A stretch of DNA of 64,000 bases from Halosaccharopolyspora lacisalsi (GTDB lineage: Bacteria; Actinomycetota; Actinomycetes; Mycobacteriales; Pseudonocardiaceae). The notes under the pieces were generated by a model. That model was not told where the DNA came from. It did no database searches and was given only the letters and a program-made list of their open reading frames with translations. Positions 29,870 to 38,219 of the stretch are shown here, in pieces. A program made the translations under genes and the position numbers. The DNA lies in contig NZ_JACGWZ010000002.1 in assembly GCF_014137975.1 (NCBI RefSeq), positions 1 to 64,000 of the forward strand, read 5' to 3'. The stretch's first letter is position 1, and every line of letters begins with the position of its first letter.

Positions 29870-30355
29870 CTACTCCGCTCGGGCGGGTGCTTCCTGCTGC
29901 TCGGTGCCCTCCGAGGGCACATGCACGTCGTTGACCGCGATGTTGACCTCGGTGACCTCCAGACCGGCCAGCGTTTCCACGGCGGTGATCACGTTGCGCC
30001 GTACGGCGCGGGTCAGTTCGACGAGCGAGGTTCCGTACTCCACGGTCACCTCCAGGTCGATCGCGGCCTGCTTCCGCCCCACCTCGACCCGCACTCCGGG
30101 GGTCTGGGTGGTGTCACTGCCGGGAATCCGTTCGCGGACGGCGCCGTAGGCACGGGCGCCCCCGCCGCCCATCGCGTGAATCCCGGTCATCTCTCGCGTC
30201 GCCAACGCCACGATCTTCTGCACCACCTGGGGAGCGATGCTGATGGAGCCCTGGGACTCCTGCTCGCTCGGGGTGGTCGTGTGCTGGCGGGGCACCTCGG
30301 TTCCCGAGGACTGCCCGGCTTCGCTCCGCGACTGCGTCGATTCGGTTCGAGACAT
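29870..30355 (-). CDS. Asp23/Gls24 family envelope-stress protein
   Basis: This 161-aa protein has the Asp23/Gls24 domain at residues about 40-145: GSISIAPQVVQKIVALATREM, then DLEVTVEYGTSLVELTRAVRRNVITAVETLAGLEV split by the usual loop, and VNIAVNDVHV. The ATG at 30355 has GAGGAGAG upstream. The first 38 residues are Ser/Thr/Gln-rich and disordered. Asp23 in Staphylococcus sits at the membrane through a partner and responds to alkaline or cell-wall stress; the small membrane protein downstream could be such an anchor, but that is inference. Confidence 0.87.
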   Translation of the reverse strand: MSRTESTQSRSEAGQSSGTEVPRQHTTTPSEQESQGSISIAPQVVQKIVALATREMTGIHAMGGGGARAYGAVRERIPGSDTTQTPGVRVEVGRKQAAIDLEVTVEYGTSLVELTRAVRRNVITAVETLAGLEVTEVNIAVNDVHVPSEGTEQQEAPARAE

Positions 30356-30918
30356 GCTCCCACTCTCCTCTCGCCAGTGCTGAGCCGCACGTGCTGAGGC
30401 CCGTGCCGCGGCGGTGTTGATGGTTGGCACTGCGGGGTGCCGGGACTCGGGTCTCGGGACTCGGGGGGACCGGCACTGCGGAAGACAGCACGGCCGCTCT
30501 GTGCCGCATTTCACACCATACGCTTTCGACGCCGTCGCGGCTTCCGCGATGGACGTGATCGCGAAGGCCTCGTTGGGTCGTCGGAGTACGACCCGGGGTT
30601 AGTCATAGACAGCTTCTATGGCCCACATTGAAAAATAGTCTCGTTCGTTTGTCTCCCTCGGTGACCAGGCGTCGTCGCGGTGTTCTTGTGACTCAGCACT
30701 CAGCTCTTTTCCGGAGTTGCTCGCCGACATGGTTGCGTGTGCGCACTGCGGCACTAGTATCCGATCGCGACGCAAAAGGCCCGGTGAAAGTTTTTCGGGC
30801 AGTCTTTCGGTCCGGTCCGCACCGTCGCGGAATTCGGTACCGGCTACAACGCGACCGAATCGGTTTCCCTCCGGTCGAGCCCGCGTTGGCAAGGCCGATT
30901 TCACACAGGAGGTAGGTA
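30356..30918. other. 563-bp divergent intergenic region
   Basis: This region separates the Asp23 gene (minus) from the sulfatase (plus). I see no convincing gene in it. It holds short GC-rich repeats of CGGGACTCGG type at about 30447-30468, a GGCAC/GGTGCC hairpin near 30425-30440, and an AT-rich centre (30590-30650) that includes the palindrome noted separately. The last 15 bases carry AGGAGGT (30907-30913), a strong ribosome-binding site for the sulfatase. Confidence 0.6.
30604..30620. promoter_or_regulatory. LysR-type T-N11-A palindrome, site 1
   Basis: CATAGA and TCTATG around a five-base centre make a perfect 17-bp palindrome containing ATAG-N7-CTAT, which fits the LysR-type T-N11-A rule. 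It lies about 300 bases upstream of the sulfatase-FGE-lysR operon in an AT-rich patch. The same ATAG-N7-CTAT pattern recurs just after the lysR gene. Confidence 0.45.
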
Positions 30919-33273
30919 GTGTCCGTTCCCAGCCGTGAGCAGCTCCCCATTACCGAGGAACAGCAGTCGTCCCCGACCTCGACGGACATACGGGACCAGG
31001 ATCCGGCTTACGAACCACAGCAGCCGGTGCGGCCCCCGGAGGGGGCCCCGAACGTGGTGGTGGTCCTGCTCGACGACATGGGTTTCGGTGCGCCGAGCGC
31101 CTTCGGGGGGCCCTGCGAGATGCCCACGGCCGATCGGTTGGCCCGGGACGGGTTGCGCTACAGCCGGTTCCACGTGACCGCTGTCTGCTCGCCGACGCGG
31201 CAGTCCCTGCTCACCGGCCGCAACCACCATTCGGTCGGCATGGGGGTCACCACCGAGATGGCCAGTGCTGCCCCGGGGTACAGCGGCATCCGTCCCCGCA
31301 GTGCGGCCACGATCGGTCAGGTGCTGCAGGGCAACGGGTACAACACGGCCGCGTTCGGGAAGTGGCACCAGACCCCGGCGCGCGACGTCAGCGTAGCGGG
31401 GCCGTTCGATCGCTGGCCCACGGGCGAGGGATTCGACAAGTTCTACGGGTTCCTGTGCGCGGAGATGAACCACTGGTACCCGGTGCTGTTCGACAACACC
31501 ACCCCGGTGGAGCCCTCCCGCACGCCCGAGGAGGGGTACCACCTGTCCGAGGACCAGGTGGACCAGGCCATCGACTGGGTGCGGGATCAGCGCGCGCTCA
31601 AGCCGGAGAACCCCTTCTTCACGTATCTCTCGTTCGGTGCCACGCATGCGCCGTACCACGTGCCCCAGGAGTACCGGGACAAGTACCGGGGGCAGTTCGA
31701 CCACGGGTGGGACCGGCAGCGTGAGATCACGCTCCAGTGCCAGAAGGACCTCGGCGTGGTTCCGCCGGACGCGGAGCTGGCGCCGTGGGCCGAGGGCGTG
31801 CCGCACTGGGACGAGCTCTCCGAGGCCGAGCAGCGTTCGGCCGCCTCGCTGATGGAGCTCTACGCGGGTTTCGCCGAGCACACCGACGTGCAGATCGGCC
31901 GGTTCGTCGACGCGCTGGAAGAGATGGGCGAGCTGGACGACACGCTGTTCGTCTACATCCTCGGTGACAACGGCGCCTCCGCCGAGGGCGGTCTCGGCGG
32001 CACCCTCAACGAGCACCGGGTCGCCAGCGGCATCGAGGACAGCGCCGAGTTCATCAACGAGCACTCCGAATCGCTGGGCGATGCGACGACTCACGCGCAC
32101 TACCCGGTCGGCTGGGCGCTGGCGATGAACACGCCGTACCAGTGGACCAAGCAGGTCGCCTCCCACTTCGGCGGTACCCGCGACGGCATGCTGGTGCACT
32201 GGCCCAGGGGCATCGCCGAGCGCGGAGGGATCCGCCACCAGTTCCACCACGTCATCGACGTGCTGCCGACCGTGCTGGAGGCGGCGGGACTGCCGCAGCC
32301 CCACAGCGTCGACGGTGTCTCGCAGCAGCCGGTCGAGGGCACCAGCATGCTCTACAGCTTCAACGACGCCCAGGCGCCGGACCAGCACCGGGTGCAGTAC
32401 TTCGAGATGGTGGGCAACCGGGGCATCTACCACGACGGCTGGATGGCCGTGACCCGCCACGGCACGCCGTGGGAAATGGTCCAGGAGGGCCAGCGCCGTT
32501 ACTTCGACGACGACCGCTGGGAGCTCTACGACACCAACACCGACTGGACCCAGGCCCACGACCTCTCCGCCGAGCACCCCGGCAAGCTGCGTGAACTGCA
32601 ACAGCTGTTCCTCATCGAGGCCTCCAAGCACCAGGTGTTCCCGCTGGACGACCGGATGACCGAACGGGAGAACCCGAAGGAGGCGGGACGGCTGGACCTC
32701 ATGGGCGAGCGCCGCTCGGTCACCTTCCACGCCAACGCCAAGCGGTTGACCGAGGAGACCGCTCCCAACGTCAAGAACCGGTCGCACTCGGTGACCGCGG
32801 TGTTCGACGTTCCGGAGGGCGGCGCCGAGGGTGTGCTGGTCGCCCAGGGCGGTCGCTTCGGCGGCTGGTCGCTGTACGTGCACGAGGGCCGGCCCACCTA
32901 TGCCTACAATTACTTCGGGCTGGAGGTGTACAAGGTCCGGGGTGCGGAGTTGACCCCGGGGCGGCACGAGGTGCGAATGGACTTCGAGTACGACGGCGGC
33001 GGTGTCGGGAAGGGCGGTAACGCCACGCTGTACGCCGACGCCCGCAAGGAGGGCGAGCAGCGGGTTTCGGGAACGATCCCGTACTACTTCGCCTTCGACG
33101 AGACCTTCGACATCGGCGTGGACCGGGCCTCACCGGTCACCGACGACTACGAGCCGGTGAACAACGGCTACGGCGGGCGGTTGCAGTCCGTCCGCGTCGA
33201 CCTCAGCGGGGACGTGGACAGCGACTGGCAGGACTCCGACGCACGCGAGCGATTCAGGACAGCACATGAGTGA
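30919..33273 (+). CDS. Type I sulfatase (arylsulfatase)
   Basis: This 784-aa formylglycine-dependent sulfatase has Cys90 in AVCSPTRQSLLTGR, the C-X-P-X-R site converted to formylglycine. Metal ligands are the Asp pair of VVLLDDMGFG (residues 52-53), and GKWHQTP supplies the active-site Lys/His. The C-terminal 180 residues form an additional beta domain typical of the AtsA/AtsD group (FGGWSLYVHEGRPTYAYN). No signal peptide is present, so it acts in the cytoplasm. It is followed with an 8-bp overlap by the enzyme that makes its formylglycine. Natural substrate unknown. AGGAGGT precedes the GTG start. Confidence 0.93.
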   Translation: MSVPSREQLPITEEQQSSPTSTDIRDQDPAYEPQQPVRPPEGAPNVVVVLLDDMGFGAPSAFGGPCEMPTADRLARDGLRYSRFHVTAVCSPTRQSLLTGRNHHSVGMGVTTEMASAAPGYSGIRPRSAATIGQVLQGNGYNTAAFGKWHQTPARDVSVAGPFDRWPTGEGFDKFYGFLCAEMNHWYPVLFDNTTPVEPSRTPEEGYHLSEDQVDQAIDWVRDQRALKPENPFFTYLSFGATHAPYHVPQEYRDKYRGQFDHGWDRQREITLQCQKDLGVVPPDAELAPWAEGVPHWDELSEAEQRSAASLMELYAGFAEHTDVQIGRFVDALEEMGELDDTLFVYILGDNGASAEGGLGGTLNEHRVASGIEDSAEFINEHSESLGDATTHAHYPVGWALAMNTPYQWTKQVASHFGGTRDGMLVHWPRGIAERGGIRHQFHHVIDVLPTVLEAAGLPQPHSVDGVSQQPVEGTSMLYSFNDAQAPDQHRVQYFEMVGNRGIYHDGWMAVTRHGTPWEMVQEGQRRYFDDDRWELYDTNTDWTQAHDLSAEHPGKLRELQQLFLIEASKHQVFPLDDRMTERENPKEAGRLDLMGERRSVTFHANAKRLTEETAPNVKNRSHSVTAVFDVPEGGAEGVLVAQGGRFGGWSLYVHEGRPTYAYNYFGLEVYKVRGAELTPGRHEVRMDFEYDGGGVGKGGNATLYADARKEGEQRVSGTIPYYFAFDETFDIGVDRASPVTDDYEPVNNGYGGRLQSVRVDLSGDVDSDWQDSDARERFRTAHE

Positions 33274-34201
33274 GTTTTCGGGTAGCTGTTGCGCCCCTGA
33301 GGGCGGGCACGGTGGCTCGACCGCGACGGAAGAACCTCTTGCCGGTGACTCGGGTAGCACCGAGGGCATGGCGCTGCTGGACGGTGGCGAGTTCCTGATG
33401 GGGTGCGAGGACTCCCGGGCCTACCCCGACGACGGGGAGGGGCCGGTACGTCGGGTCACCCTCGATCCCTTCGCCATCAGCACCACCGCGGTCTCCAACG
33501 CCGAGTTCGCCGAGTTCGTCCGGGTCACCGGCTACCGGACCGAGGCCGAGCGCTTCGGGTGGTCCTTCGTGTTCGGCGGGCTCCTGCCGGACGACTTCCC
33601 ACCCACCCAGGGCGTCGCGGCGGCACCGTGGTGGCGGGTTGTGGAAGGCTCCGACTGGTCGCGCCCGGAAGGCCCGCAGTCCGACATAGAGGGACGTGAG
33701 CACCATCCCGCCGTCCACGTGACCTGGGCCGACGCGCGAGCCTACTGCCAGTGGGCCGGGCTGCGACTTCCGACGGAAGCCGAATGGGAATACGCCGCCC
33801 GAGCAGGTCTGCGGGGATGCGCCTTCCCCTGGGGCGACGAACTGGAACCCGACGGCCGGCACCGGATGAACGTCTGGCAGGGAGAGTTCCCACAACGCAA
33901 CACCCGCGCCGACGGGTGGTACGGAACCTGCCCCGTCAACGAGTTCCCACCGAACGAGTTCGGCCTGTACAACACGACGGGTAACGTCTGGGAGTGGTGC
34001 CAGGACCGGTTCGTCGCCTCGCGCGGAAGCCATGATCCCGCTCAACAGCGCCGAGTCGCCAAGGGTGGCTCCTACCTGTGCCACGATTCCTACTGTCTGC
34101 GCTACCGCGTGAGCGCACGTCAGGGGATCACCCCGGACTCCTCGACCGGAAACACGGGGTTCCGTGTGGCCGGTTCCGTGGAGAGCAATCGAGGCGGGTG
34201 A
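33266..34201 (+). CDS. Formylglycine-generating enzyme
   Basis: This 311-aa FGE/SUMF1-type copper oxidase converts the sulfatase CXPXR cysteine to formylglycine. Diagnostic motifs are EHHPAVHVTWADARAYCQWAG, RLPTEAEWEYAARAG, TGNVWEWCQDRF and GGSYLCHDSYCLRYR, which contains the two active-site cysteines, and NTGFRVAG closes the domain. The ATG at 33266 overlaps the sulfatase stop by eight bases, so a maturase dedicated to that sulfatase is likely. The N-terminal 30 residues are polar and variable. It is cytoplasmic, matching its substrate. Confidence 0.94.
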   Translation: MSEFSGSCCAPEGGHGGSTATEEPLAGDSGSTEGMALLDGGEFLMGCEDSRAYPDDGEGPVRRVTLDPFAISTTAVSNAEFAEFVRVTGYRTEAERFGWSFVFGGLLPDDFPPTQGVAAAPWWRVVEGSDWSRPEGPQSDIEGREHHPAVHVTWADARAYCQWAGLRLPTEAEWEYAARAGLRGCAFPWGDELEPDGRHRMNVWQGEFPQRNTRADGWYGTCPVNEFPPNEFGLYNTTGNVWEWCQDRFVASRGSHDPAQQRRVAKGGSYLCHDSYCLRYRVSARQGITPDSSTGNTGFRVAGSVESNRGG

Positions 34202-34217
34202 CAGGAAGGGCGAGGAG

Positions 34218-35126
34218 ATGGAACGCCGGGAGCTGGAGTACTTCTTGGCGATCGCCGAGCACGGCAGCTTCACTGGAGCGGCCCAGGCGCTGCGGGTGGC
34301 TCAGCCCTCCCTGTCGCACGCGATCGGTGCGCTCGAACAGAAGCTGGGTGGGCGGGTGTTTCACCGGCTGGCCCAGGGAGTGAGCCTGACCCCGGCGGGC
34401 GAGGCGTTGGCCGAGCCCGCGCGGCAAGTGCTGCGCGACCTGGACACGGCCGGTGACTCGGTCCGTCAGGTACTGGGCGTCACCGGCGGAAGACTGGACA
34501 TCGTGGCGCAGACGACGCTGGCGGTGGACCCCCTGGCCGCGCTGGTCGGACAGTTCCTGCGGGACCGTCCGCTGGTCTCGATCCACATCTCCGACCCGGA
34601 ACTCGGCTCGGACATCACCGGCTCGGTCCGAGCGGGTGAGTGCGAGCTCGGCATGATCGACTCGCACTCGCCCGTGCGTGAGATGGACAGCATGGTGCTG
34701 CCCGGCCGCGAGATCTTCGCCGTGCTGCCGCCGTGGTGGTCGAGCTCCGAGCGGGCCAGGATCAGCGTGGCCGAGCTGGCAGCGCTGGACTTCGTGACCA
34801 CCCCGGAGGGCACGGCGACCCGGGAGGTCATCGAGGACGTCGTCGGTACCCGCTCGGCTCCTCCTCGCGTCGCCGTCGAGACAGCGCACCAAGCCATGAT
34901 CGTTCCGTTGGTGCTGGCGGGTGCCGGCGCCACCCTGTTGCCGAGATCGATGGCTCAGGACGCCGCGCAGCAGGGAGCGGTGGTGCTACCGCTGCGCCCG
35001 CGAGTGGTGCGGCGTGGCGTGCTGTTCTGGCGCAGTGGACCGCTGTCACCGGCCGCGGCCGAATTCGTCGAGCTGGCGCGCGGTCTCTCCGGCGAGCCCA
35101 CGCGGGGAACTCGCCGAGAACCCTGA
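34218..35126 (+). CDS. LysR-family transcriptional regulator
   Basis: This is a 302-aa LTTR. The N-terminal winged HTH reads ELEYFLAIAEHGSFTGAAQALRVAQPSLSHAIGALEQKLG (residues 4-43), and a substrate-binding type 2 periplasmic fold starts at about 90 (GGRLDIVAQTTLAVDPLAALV). The ATG at 34218 follows GAGGAG closely; upstream in-frame starts lie in the FGE gene. It is 16 bases after the FGE stop in the same direction, so it is co-transcribed with the genes it probably controls, rather than divergent as most LTTRs are. ATAG-N7-CTAT sites flank the operon. Confidence 0.92.
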   Translation: MERRELEYFLAIAEHGSFTGAAQALRVAQPSLSHAIGALEQKLGGRVFHRLAQGVSLTPAGEALAEPARQVLRDLDTAGDSVRQVLGVTGGRLDIVAQTTLAVDPLAALVGQFLRDRPLVSIHISDPELGSDITGSVRAGECELGMIDSHSPVREMDSMVLPGREIFAVLPPWWSSSERARISVAELAALDFVTTPEGTATREVIEDVVGTRSAPPRVAVETAHQAMIVPLVLAGAGATLLPRSMAQDAAQQGAVVLPLRPRVVRRGVLFWRSGPLSPAAAEFVELARGLSGEPTRGTRREP

Positions 35127-35151
35127 CACGAAAAAGCGGTTACCTCACGGT

Positions 35152-35166
35152 ATAGTCTTTTTCTAT
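35152..35166. promoter_or_regulatory. LysR-type T-N11-A palindrome, site 2
   Basis: ATAG (35152-35155), seven bases, then CTAT (35163-35166) gives the same ATAG-N7-CTAT spacing as site 1, with T and A eleven bases apart as LysR regulators require. It lies 25 bases after the lysR stop codon. It could regulate the downstream region that leads to the BCCT transporter. Confidence 0.4.
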
Positions 35167-35552
35167 CCATTCCATCGATGATTGGTATGCTGAATCGCAT
35201 GACAGTGTATTGACTGTTCCGGCGCTGGAGTGTATCGGCGTTTCGGTGAAGGAGTAGGGTGATCGGCGGAAGTCGATCAAAACACATCATTTAGCCATTG
35301 CGGACAGAGTGACAAAAGCAGGCATGTACATCTGCACATGGGCTGTGTTAACTTTTTCCGATAGGAATGAGCTACCGCTTTGACGGAGGAGGTCGCCCCC
35401 GGTCTCGAGTCCGCGTGGACGGGATGCCTCCCGTGTTCGTAGAGCCTTCTCGGTTTCTTCGGGGCGGGTCCGGCGATAACGTCGATCACATTTGTCGATG
35501 TTCCCGACACGGCGAGAACCCCCTCCCGAGGGGAGGACGACGGGCAACTATC

Positions 35553-35900
35553 ATGTCGCGCACTGAAGTCTCTCCGGACGGTGTTGAAAACGTCGGGTCG
35601 GTCCTCTCGAAGGCCGCCCCACCGGTAGTGGCCGGGCACCGCGCCGAGTTCGAAAAGCACGTCGACAAAGCTCTCGACGAGAGTGCCGTGCACCGAGGTC
35701 CTCGCCTCGCTGTCGACGAGGAGTGTTCGAGCTTACTCGCATCGGAACCTCGATCGCCCCGCGAGGAGGTCGGAGGGTCTGTCGAACTCGCGAGTGGTGC
35801 TGCCTCGAACGAATCAGGAGCCCCGTCGTCGCGAGCCGACTGCGGTGAGCCCGGAGCGACAGCACCTCCGAAGTCGCCGACCTGGCACCGGAATGCATGA
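35553..35900 (+). CDS. Uncertain small hydrophilic protein
   Basis: This is a possible 115-aa protein starting at ATG 35553. It is rich in S, E, A and P, with one helical stretch (AEFEKHVDKALDES, about residues 33-46). No family is recognised, the ribosome-binding run GGGAGG is 16 bases upstream (too far for comfort), and third-position GC is lower than in neighbouring genes. In its favour, a perfect 11-bp hairpin begins at its stop codon. It could equally be non-coding leader DNA of the BCCT gene. Confidence 0.28.
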   Translation: MSRTEVSPDGVENVGSVLSKAAPPVVAGHRAEFEKHVDKALDESAVHRGPRLAVDEECSSLLASEPRSPREEVGGSVELASGAASNESGAPSSRADCGEPGATAPPKSPTWHRNA

Positions 35901-35926
35901 ACTCGTGGCGAGTCAGCCACGAGTTC
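35899..35926. terminator. Hairpin at the end of the uncertain ORF
   Basis: GAACTCGTGGC (35899-35909) and GCCACGAGTTC (35916-35926) make a perfect 11-bp stem with a six-base loop. It overlaps the stop codon of the uncertain small ORF and precedes the BCCT start by 89 bases. There is no T-run, so it is either a GC-type terminator or a regulatory hairpin. Confidence 0.5.
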
Positions 35927-36014
35927 GTCACCCTTATCGGGCCACCGTGCCACCGGACCGTCGGCAGCGTCCGCTTTGTCCGCACTTTTCCAAACTTGTA
36001 AGATAGTGGTCTCC

Positions 36015-37598
36015 ATGCAAACATCAAAAATGAAGCAGACCGCGATAGGGCCCGTTTTTTGGGTCTCGGTCGTGGCCTCGGCGCTGATCGTCCTCTGGGG
36101 TGCGTTGGCGCCGGATAACTTCGCGGCCGTCACGGATCGACTGTTCGGCCACGTCGTGTCGGGCTTGAGCTGGTTCTTCCTGCTCGCGGCGAATCTCTTC
36201 CTGGTGTTCGTCATCTACCTGGGCGTGAGCAAGTACGGCAGGATCAAACTCGGCAAGGAGAACGACAGACCCGAGTTCGGTCGCCCGTCCTGGTTCGCCA
36301 TGATGTTCCAGGCGGGCATGGGTCCCGCCATCATCTTCTGGGGGCTGGCCGAGCCGCTGTCGCACTATGTCAACGTGCCGTTCGACCTCGCCAAGCCCGG
36401 CTCGGACGAGGCCGCCGGGCTCTCCATCCAGTACTCCTTTTTCCACTGGGCACTGCACCCCTGGGCGATCTACGCCACCGCAGGTCTGGCCGTGGCCTAC
36501 TTCACCCACCGCAAGGGTGAAAAGGGACTGCTCAGCGCCATCTTCCGCCCCCTGATCGGTGACCGCGTCGACGGACCCGCGGGGAAGGTGATCGACATCC
36601 TGGCCGTGCTGGCGGTGGTGTTCGGCATCGCCGTGGCCCTGGGGCAGGCCGGACTGCAGATGACGGCAGGACTCGGCCAGACGTTCGGGCTGTCCACGGG
36701 GATAATCGTGCAGCTCGTGGTCCTCGGGCTCACCACAGCGGCGTTCATGGTCTCGGCGACGACGCGGATCGAGCACGGCATCAAGTGGCTCGCCAACATC
36801 AGCATGCTCATCGCCCCGCTGCTGCTCGTCTTCTACTTCGTCGTCGGACCGACCATCACGCAGCTCAACGTCTTCACCGAGGGCACGGGTAACTACCTGA
36901 GCAACCTCATCCCGATGAGTTTCCGGCTGGACGCGTTCAGCCCGGACAACGAGTGGATGGGGAGCTGGACCGTGTTCTACTGGTCCTGGTGGATCGCCTG
37001 GGCTCCCTACGTGGGACTTTTCATGGCCCGCATCTCCCGCGGACGCAGCATCCGCGAGTTCGTCGCGGCCACCGTTCTCGTCCCCAGCGTGGTCAGCATG
37101 ATCTGGATTTCCGTGTTCGGCGGATCGGCGCTGCAGCTGGCCGGCAGCGGGCAAGCATCCGCCATCGCCGAAACCGTGAAGCAGAGCCCGGCCGCGGGGA
37201 TGTTCGTCTTCATCCAGGAATACCCGCTCCCCATACTCCTGTCGATCATCTCACTGGTGGTGCTGTGGGTGTTCTTCGTCGCCGGTGCGGACGCCGGTAC
37301 CGTCGTGCTGGGAGAGCTGTCCACCGGAGGGGACCAGAACCCCAAAACCTGGATCCGGCTCCTGTGGGGAGCTCTGCTGGCGTGCGTCGCGGCGATCCTG
37401 CTGGTCTCCGGCGGACTCGGAGCACTTCAAAAAGCCTCGGTGCTCATCGGGACACCGTTCACGATCGTCCTGGTCGCCATCTGCGTGGCCTTCTACAAAA
37501 CCCTCTCGAGAGAATACGTCGAACCCAGGGGAGAGCGCTCGCACGAGCAACTCGTCGAGCAACCCACGGAATCCGAAGGCCGGAAAACGCCTCAGTGA
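36015..37598 (+). CDS. BCCT-family osmolyte transporter
   Basis: This 527-aa betaine/choline/carnitine transporter takes up a trimethylammonium solute with Na+ or H+ for osmoprotection. The Gly-rich TM segment GMGPAIIFWGLAEP and the BCCT signature YWSWWIAWAPYVGLFMARISRGR (aromatic box tryptophans) are intact, and twelve hydrophobic helices can be counted. The ATG at 36015 gives a short N-terminus MQTSKMKQTAIGP; the C-terminus is a 35-residue charged tail, which in BetP-like proteins senses osmotic strength. It is transcribed alone and ends in a strong terminator at 37750. Choline versus betaine cannot be decided. Confidence 0.93.
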   Translation: MQTSKMKQTAIGPVFWVSVVASALIVLWGALAPDNFAAVTDRLFGHVVSGLSWFFLLAANLFLVFVIYLGVSKYGRIKLGKENDRPEFGRPSWFAMMFQAGMGPAIIFWGLAEPLSHYVNVPFDLAKPGSDEAAGLSIQYSFFHWALHPWAIYATAGLAVAYFTHRKGEKGLLSAIFRPLIGDRVDGPAGKVIDILAVLAVVFGIAVALGQAGLQMTAGLGQTFGLSTGIIVQLVVLGLTTAAFMVSATTRIEHGIKWLANISMLIAPLLLVFYFVVGPTITQLNVFTEGTGNYLSNLIPMSFRLDAFSPDNEWMGSWTVFYWSWWIAWAPYVGLFMARISRGRSIREFVAATVLVPSVVSMIWISVFGGSALQLAGSGQASAIAETVKQSPAAGMFVFIQEYPLPILLSIISLVVLWVFFVAGADAGTVVLGELSTGGDQNPKTWIRLLWGALLACVAAILLVSGGLGALQKASVLIGTPFTIVLVAICVAFYKTLSREYVEPRGERSHEQLVEQPTESEGRKTPQ

Positions 37599-37749
37599 TC
37601 GCGCGGGTCGGAGCTGTTCGCGCTTTCCGGGCCAGGGCACCCAGGATGATGGAGTCGGCGCTGTCGGAGTAGGCGTCGATGACGATGCCGTGACGTTCGT
37701 AGCAGCGTCGCAGCCGGTTTCCGGACACGACGTCCTGACACGACACATG

Positions 37750-37792
37750 GCTGCGCGGGGCATGGTTCCACCACGCCCCGCGCAGCTCTTTT
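37750..37792 (+). terminator. Intrinsic terminator after BCCT gene
   Basis: GCTGCGCGGGGC (37750-37761) and GCCCCGCGCAGC (37775-37786) form a 12-bp perfect stem with a 13-base loop, followed by TCTTTT. It is 150 bases after the BCCT stop and is the natural end of that transcript. Confidence 0.8.
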
Positions 37793-37809
37793 CGTAGTGG
37801 AGATCGTGA

Positions 37810-38049
37810 TCAGTAGTGCTTCATCATGCGGTCGAAAGCCGCCGTGGCGACTTCCCAGTGACTGGTGATGGTTTCGGTGGGAACTTCGAGGTCGGCGCGC
37901 GCGTCGACGGTGACCACGAAACCCGGCGTGGTCGTGCGCCGACGCATCAGCACCCGTCGTCCGCCGGTGGAACACCCGATCCGCTCGCCGTTGTCCCGAG
38001 CCACGCTCTGCCCGGGCGTCAGTGAACCCGTCTCGCTTTTACCGGCCAT
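37810..38049 (-). CDS. Small hypothetical protein
   Basis: This 79-aa protein has its ATG at 38049 (MAGKSETGSLTPGQ). It is basic in the middle (RRVLMRRRTTTPGFVVTV) and the C-terminal 35 residues suggest strand-strand-helix (FVVTVDARADLEV, then SHWEVATAAFDRMMKHY). Longer in-frame upstream starts exist but run into the tandem repeat region. I recognise no family. It is divergent from the next small gene, and the two share about 170 bp that contain a perfect 54-bp tandem duplication. It ends just after the BCCT terminator. Confidence 0.5.
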   Translation of the reverse strand: MAGKSETGSLTPGQSVARDNGERIGCSTGGRRVLMRRRTTTPGFVVTVDARADLEVPTETITSHWEVATAAFDRMMKHY

Positions 38050-38102
38050 ACCCCTTGTTTGTAGTGCATCACTCTCCTTCGCGCGCGTCGTGTACGGGCG
38101 GG

Positions 38103-38210
38103 ATGCTCGCCACTGTCGGGACTTGGCACTTCCGCGCACCCGCCGGGGCGGGCATCATGCTCGCCACTGTCGGGACTTGGCACTTCCGCGCACCCGCCGG
38201 GGCGGGCATC
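38103..38210. repeat. Perfect 54-bp tandem duplication
   Basis: Bases 38103-38156 and 38157-38210 are identical 54-mers in direct tandem, each starting ATGCTCGCCACTGTCGGGAC and ending GGGGCGGGCATC. A third truncated start (ATGCTCGG) follows at 38211. Because 54 is a multiple of three the frame into the downstream gene stays open through both copies. Each copy has an internal CCGCC/GGCGG hairpin. It lies in the divergent promoter region of two small genes. Confidence 0.9.
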
Positions 38211-38219
38211 ATGCTCGGT

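Larger units (their letters stand above)
35127..36014. other. Low-GC-content intergenic stretch between lysR and BCCT gene
   Basis: About 890 bases, richer in A/T than the surroundings at 35130-35380. It contains the second ATAG-N7-CTAT site, an uncertain small ORF (35553-35900) with a hairpin at its stop, and the BCCT promoter region after 35930. No RNA gene or riboswitch is recognisable. The T-rich run at 35156-35162 is inside the palindrome, not part of a terminator I can draw. Confidence 0.5.

Noticed and set aside
30447-30468. Repeated CGGGACTCGG units upstream of the Asp23 gene
   Set aside because: Only two or three imperfect copies of a GC-rich decamer, within the range expected by chance in this base composition.
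37607-37745. Minus-strand frame with CYERHGIVIDAYSDSADSI, similar to a HAD-IB phosphatase segment
   Set aside because: The piece is under 50 residues, lacks the DxD motif and lies between the BCCT stop and its terminator. It may be debris of a phosphatase gene but the match is too short to list.
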